Shown here: positions 62,089 through 64,000 of the stretch, in pieces | Layout: every line of letters starts with the position of its first letter | How positions within the stretch are numbered: position 1 is the stretch's first letter | Notes under the pieces: model-generated | Seen by the model: only the letters and a program-made list of their open reading frames with translations | Told to the model about the DNA's origin: nothing | The model's database searches: none | DNA from: Methylacidimicrobium sp. B4 | GTDB taxonomy: Bacteria; Verrucomicrobiota; Verrucomicrobiia; Methylacidiphilales; Methylacidiphilaceae | DNA: 64,000 nt | Direction: 5' to 3' | NCBI RefSeq assembly: GCF_017310545.1 | Contig: NZ_CP066203.1 | Location: forward strand, 1,178,001 to 1,242,000 | Program-made: the position numbers and the translations under genes

Positions 62089-63705
62089 TCAAAAGGTGAA
62101 GACCGCCTCGAGCCCCGCGAAAAAGAAGGGGCCGCTGGAAGAGCCCACGAGTCCGTTGCCAGCGAGTCCGACATCGGCCGGCGGGATCCCGTCTGCGGGC
62201 GCATAATAGTTCATCATGTTGTTGCCCCAATCCATGCGATACTCCGTCCGCACCATGAAGTTATCGGCCAGGTCGAAGCGGAGGGTGACCGTTGTGCTGT
62301 AGATGTTCGTCGGCGCGATCATCCCTTCGAGATAGCTGTTCCAGGAAGCCTGAAGCCACTGCTCCCGCAGAATCAGGCTCACGAGAGGATTGAATCGATA
62401 GATCTGATAAAGCCCGGCCCCCAGCCAGTTGGTCGGACCTCCGTAGCCGGCGGCATACGGGAAAAGCGGAAAGATCCCCAGCGCGGTTTCCGTCGCCGGA
62501 CCCAAGCCCGTGATTCCCGCTGGAGCGACGGCATTGTTGTAGAAGCCGCCGATGAGCTCATAGGCGAACTGCAGCCGCTTCCGGTAGACGAAGGGGGGGG
62601 TCCAGATTCCATAATCATTGAGCTCCATGTACGTTCCCGGAGAGTTGTACGGTCCCGAAACGATGTCCCCGGCCGCATAGGCACCCGGATAGAAGGTGTT
62701 GCCCACCATCCCCGGTGATGTGCCGAAGCCGGGCGGATTGGTCCCATGGGGCCCATAGAGCATCCCATAGGTCGACAGAAAGCTCTTGTCGGGAGAGGTA
62801 TAGTCGACATTGAAGGTCAGCAGGAAGCTCGATAGGCTATTGATCGAGTTGTTGACCATCCCGAAGAAAGGGTAGCCCCCTCGCCCGGTGTTGAACCCTC
62901 CGTCGGTCACACCTCCCCGGATGGCCCAGCAATCGTCCACCCGGAAGAGGAACTGGGTCCCCACCAGCACGAACGGCTCGACATTGTTGAAGAAGAGGCC
63001 GTAGGTCATGTTGAAGTTTGCTGGTCGCTCGAGGACTTCCAGGCCGATCGGGGCCGCGAACTTTCCGACGTGCACTTCCAGCTTGCGGTCGCCGATCGGA
63101 ATTTGAAACTGGACGTAGGCCTGCTCCAGGAAGACCTCGCTCGTGTTGAAGCCCAATCCCGTCGAGTTCGCGCTGCCGGTTCCGGAAAGGAAGTCCGGCA
63201 CTCCGAGCGCGGCGTCCTGGGCAAGCATGAGGTCCATCCGAAAGCCGGCATCCCAGCGGTTCTCCGTCGTCAGCCCTTTTTCTGCCCAGAGCTTGAGCTG
63301 GTTGAGGTTGAAGCCCCCACCCGGAATGCCGTCGTCCGCCAGCCGCATCGGAAGAAGCGGATAGCCTCTGGCGAGCCGGCTTCCGCCTCCAGGGGTTGGC
63401 GCAACGAAGCGCGGCACCTGGTTGAAGGACGGGGCGTTGATGAAGTTCATTTCAAAGGCGCTATCCACATAGCCTCCCAGCTTCACCCCGGGAGAGGGCG
63501 TACTCACGGCCATTCCCTGCTGCTCCAAGAGCTGCTGGAGATGCTGGGCCTCCGCCTCATCGCCCGTTCCGGGAGATGCCGTCAGATCCAACTCCCCCTC
63601 ACTTCCTCCGCCCGTGGCACCGAAGAGGGGCTGCGGCACTGCGCCGACAAGAAACAAGGCGGCAACGATGGTCGCGGTGAAGACGCCGTTCCGGAACCGC
63701 TGCAC
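62089..63705 (-). CDS. BBP2 (OmpL-like) beta-barrel porin
   Basis: A 538-residue porin with signal peptide (TATIVAALFLVGAVPQPLFGA), helix AQHLQQLLEQQGMAVS, NAPSFNQVPRF, FNLNQLKLWAEKGLT, FRMDLMLAQDAALG, VHVGKFAAPIGLEVLERPANFNMTYG and C-terminal VFTF. GTG at 63705 with GGAGA upstream gives a normal signal peptide; an ATG at 63783/63786 is possible. First of three tandem porins, 130 bases before the next one and downstream of the NtrC-type regulator. Confidence 0.86.
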   Translation of the reverse strand: MQRFRNGVFTATIVAALFLVGAVPQPLFGATGGGSEGELDLTASPGTGDEAEAQHLQQLLEQQGMAVSTPSPGVKLGGYVDSAFEMNFINAPSFNQVPRFVAPTPGGGSRLARGYPLLPMRLADDGIPGGGFNLNQLKLWAEKGLTTENRWDAGFRMDLMLAQDAALGVPDFLSGTGSANSTGLGFNTSEVFLEQAYVQFQIPIGDRKLEVHVGKFAAPIGLEVLERPANFNMTYGLFFNNVEPFVLVGTQFLFRVDDCWAIRGGVTDGGFNTGRGGYPFFGMVNNSINSLSSFLLTFNVDYTSPDKSFLSTYGMLYGPHGTNPPGFGTSPGMVGNTFYPGAYAAGDIVSGPYNSPGTYMELNDYGIWTPPFVYRKRLQFAYELIGGFYNNAVAPAGITGLGPATETALGIFPLFPYAAGYGGPTNWLGAGLYQIYRFNPLVSLILREQWLQASWNSYLEGMIAPTNIYSTTVTLRFDLADNFMVRTEYRMDWGNNMMNYYAPADGIPPADVGLAGNGLVGSSSGPFFFAGLEAVFTF

Positions 63706-63862
63706 CTTGCATCTTCTCCCTACGGGGGCGAATCTACCCTGAGGCGGGACCCGGCTGGGAATCAAAAGAGGGCCAACCCGCATCAACAGGCGATCAAAAC
63801 CGTTGTGGGCTCTCTCCGCTAGCTTTTTGCAGCCCTGAGCGCCCTTGGTCGCAACTTCGACT

Positions 63863-64000
63863 TCACACGGCCCGGTCTTCGAGGGGTACGCTAGCGATCT
63901 TGCGCAGAAGCGTCTTTCGGCTGATGCCGAGTTTCCGGGCGGCTTCGCTCCGATTGCCTCCGCAAGAGTGGAGCGCTTGGAGAATCCACTGTTTTTCCGC
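63863..64000 (-). CDS. NtrC-family response regulator, C-terminal Fis-type HTH (truncated by window edge)
   Basis: The last 45 residues of a minus-strand gene: EKQWILQALHSCGGNRSEAA, then RKLGISRKTLLRKI and a short tail. This is the Fis-type DNA-binding helix-turn-helix that ends sigma-54-dependent regulators; the AAA+ and receiver parts lie beyond 64000. The stop is at 63863-63865. It lies upstream of the three porins in their direction of transcription, so it might control them (inference). Confidence 0.85.
   Translation of the reverse strand, partial: AEKQWILQALHSCGGNRSEAARKLGISRKTLLRKIASVPLEDRAV

Overview
The window is GC-rich bacterial chromosome with tightly packed genes. It contains no rRNA, no CRISPR array and no prophage. 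The gene content points to a Gram-negative member of the PVC group, most probably Verrucomicrobiota and possibly a Methylacidimicrobium-like acidophile. The hints are an alternative complex III operon, a hopanoid radical-SAM gene (hpnH), four outer-membrane porins of the BBP2/OmpL-like kind and an IS607-type element with TnpB. No methane monooxygenase or other lineage-defining gene is present, so this placement is an inference.

1-11 kb (minus strand): a respiratory operon read right to left. It encodes alternative complex III (ActA pentaheme, ActB Fe-S/molybdopterin-like, a fused ActC-ActD, ActE, ActF) and a small conserved membrane protein. It ends with a cbb3-oxidase-like trio in which the subunit-I homologue has lost five of six metal-ligand histidines, followed by CcoO-like and CcoP-like monoheme cytochromes. 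11-12 kb: tRNA-Met, tRNA-Pro and a YfiH-family protein.

12-22 kb (minus strand): thrS-infC-rpmI-rplT-dxr-rseP-ispG-tatA-hpnH-unknown, a long co-directional run joining translation, the MEP isoprenoid pathway and hopanoid synthesis. 22-27 kb: lgt, citramalate synthase, a hibernation factor and an M3 peptidase. 26.7-32 kb (minus strand): a translationally coupled glycan or glycolipid operon (GT4, GNAT, DUF2334 deacetylase, PHP-GT4). 32-36 kb: a BBP2 porin convergent with, and overlapping, a trypsin-like protease; another GT4; a D,D-carboxypeptidase; tRNA-Leu.

37-41 kb: an orphan membrane protein, then an IS607-type element whose tnpA carries a nonsense codon and whose tnpB is frameshifted, then an orphan secreted protein. 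41-47 kb (minus strand): purE-purK, and trpC-trpF-trpB-gmk-coaC. The coaC gene lacks a CoaB domain and contains an internal, SD-preceded start for a Lys-rich peptide.

47-54 kb (plus strand): a coiled-coil/TPR periplasmic protein, a seven-heme cytochrome c with a Cys-rich N-terminal region, and two tandem UMF1-like MFS transporters. 54.5-58.3 kb: tRNA-Ser, an EIIA-Ntr-like gene coupled to nadK, tRNA-Thr, a membrane TPR protein and aspartokinase. 58.6-63.7 kb: three consecutive BBP2 porins ending at a strong intrinsic terminator, then the C-terminal Fis domain of an NtrC-type regulator that runs off the window edge.
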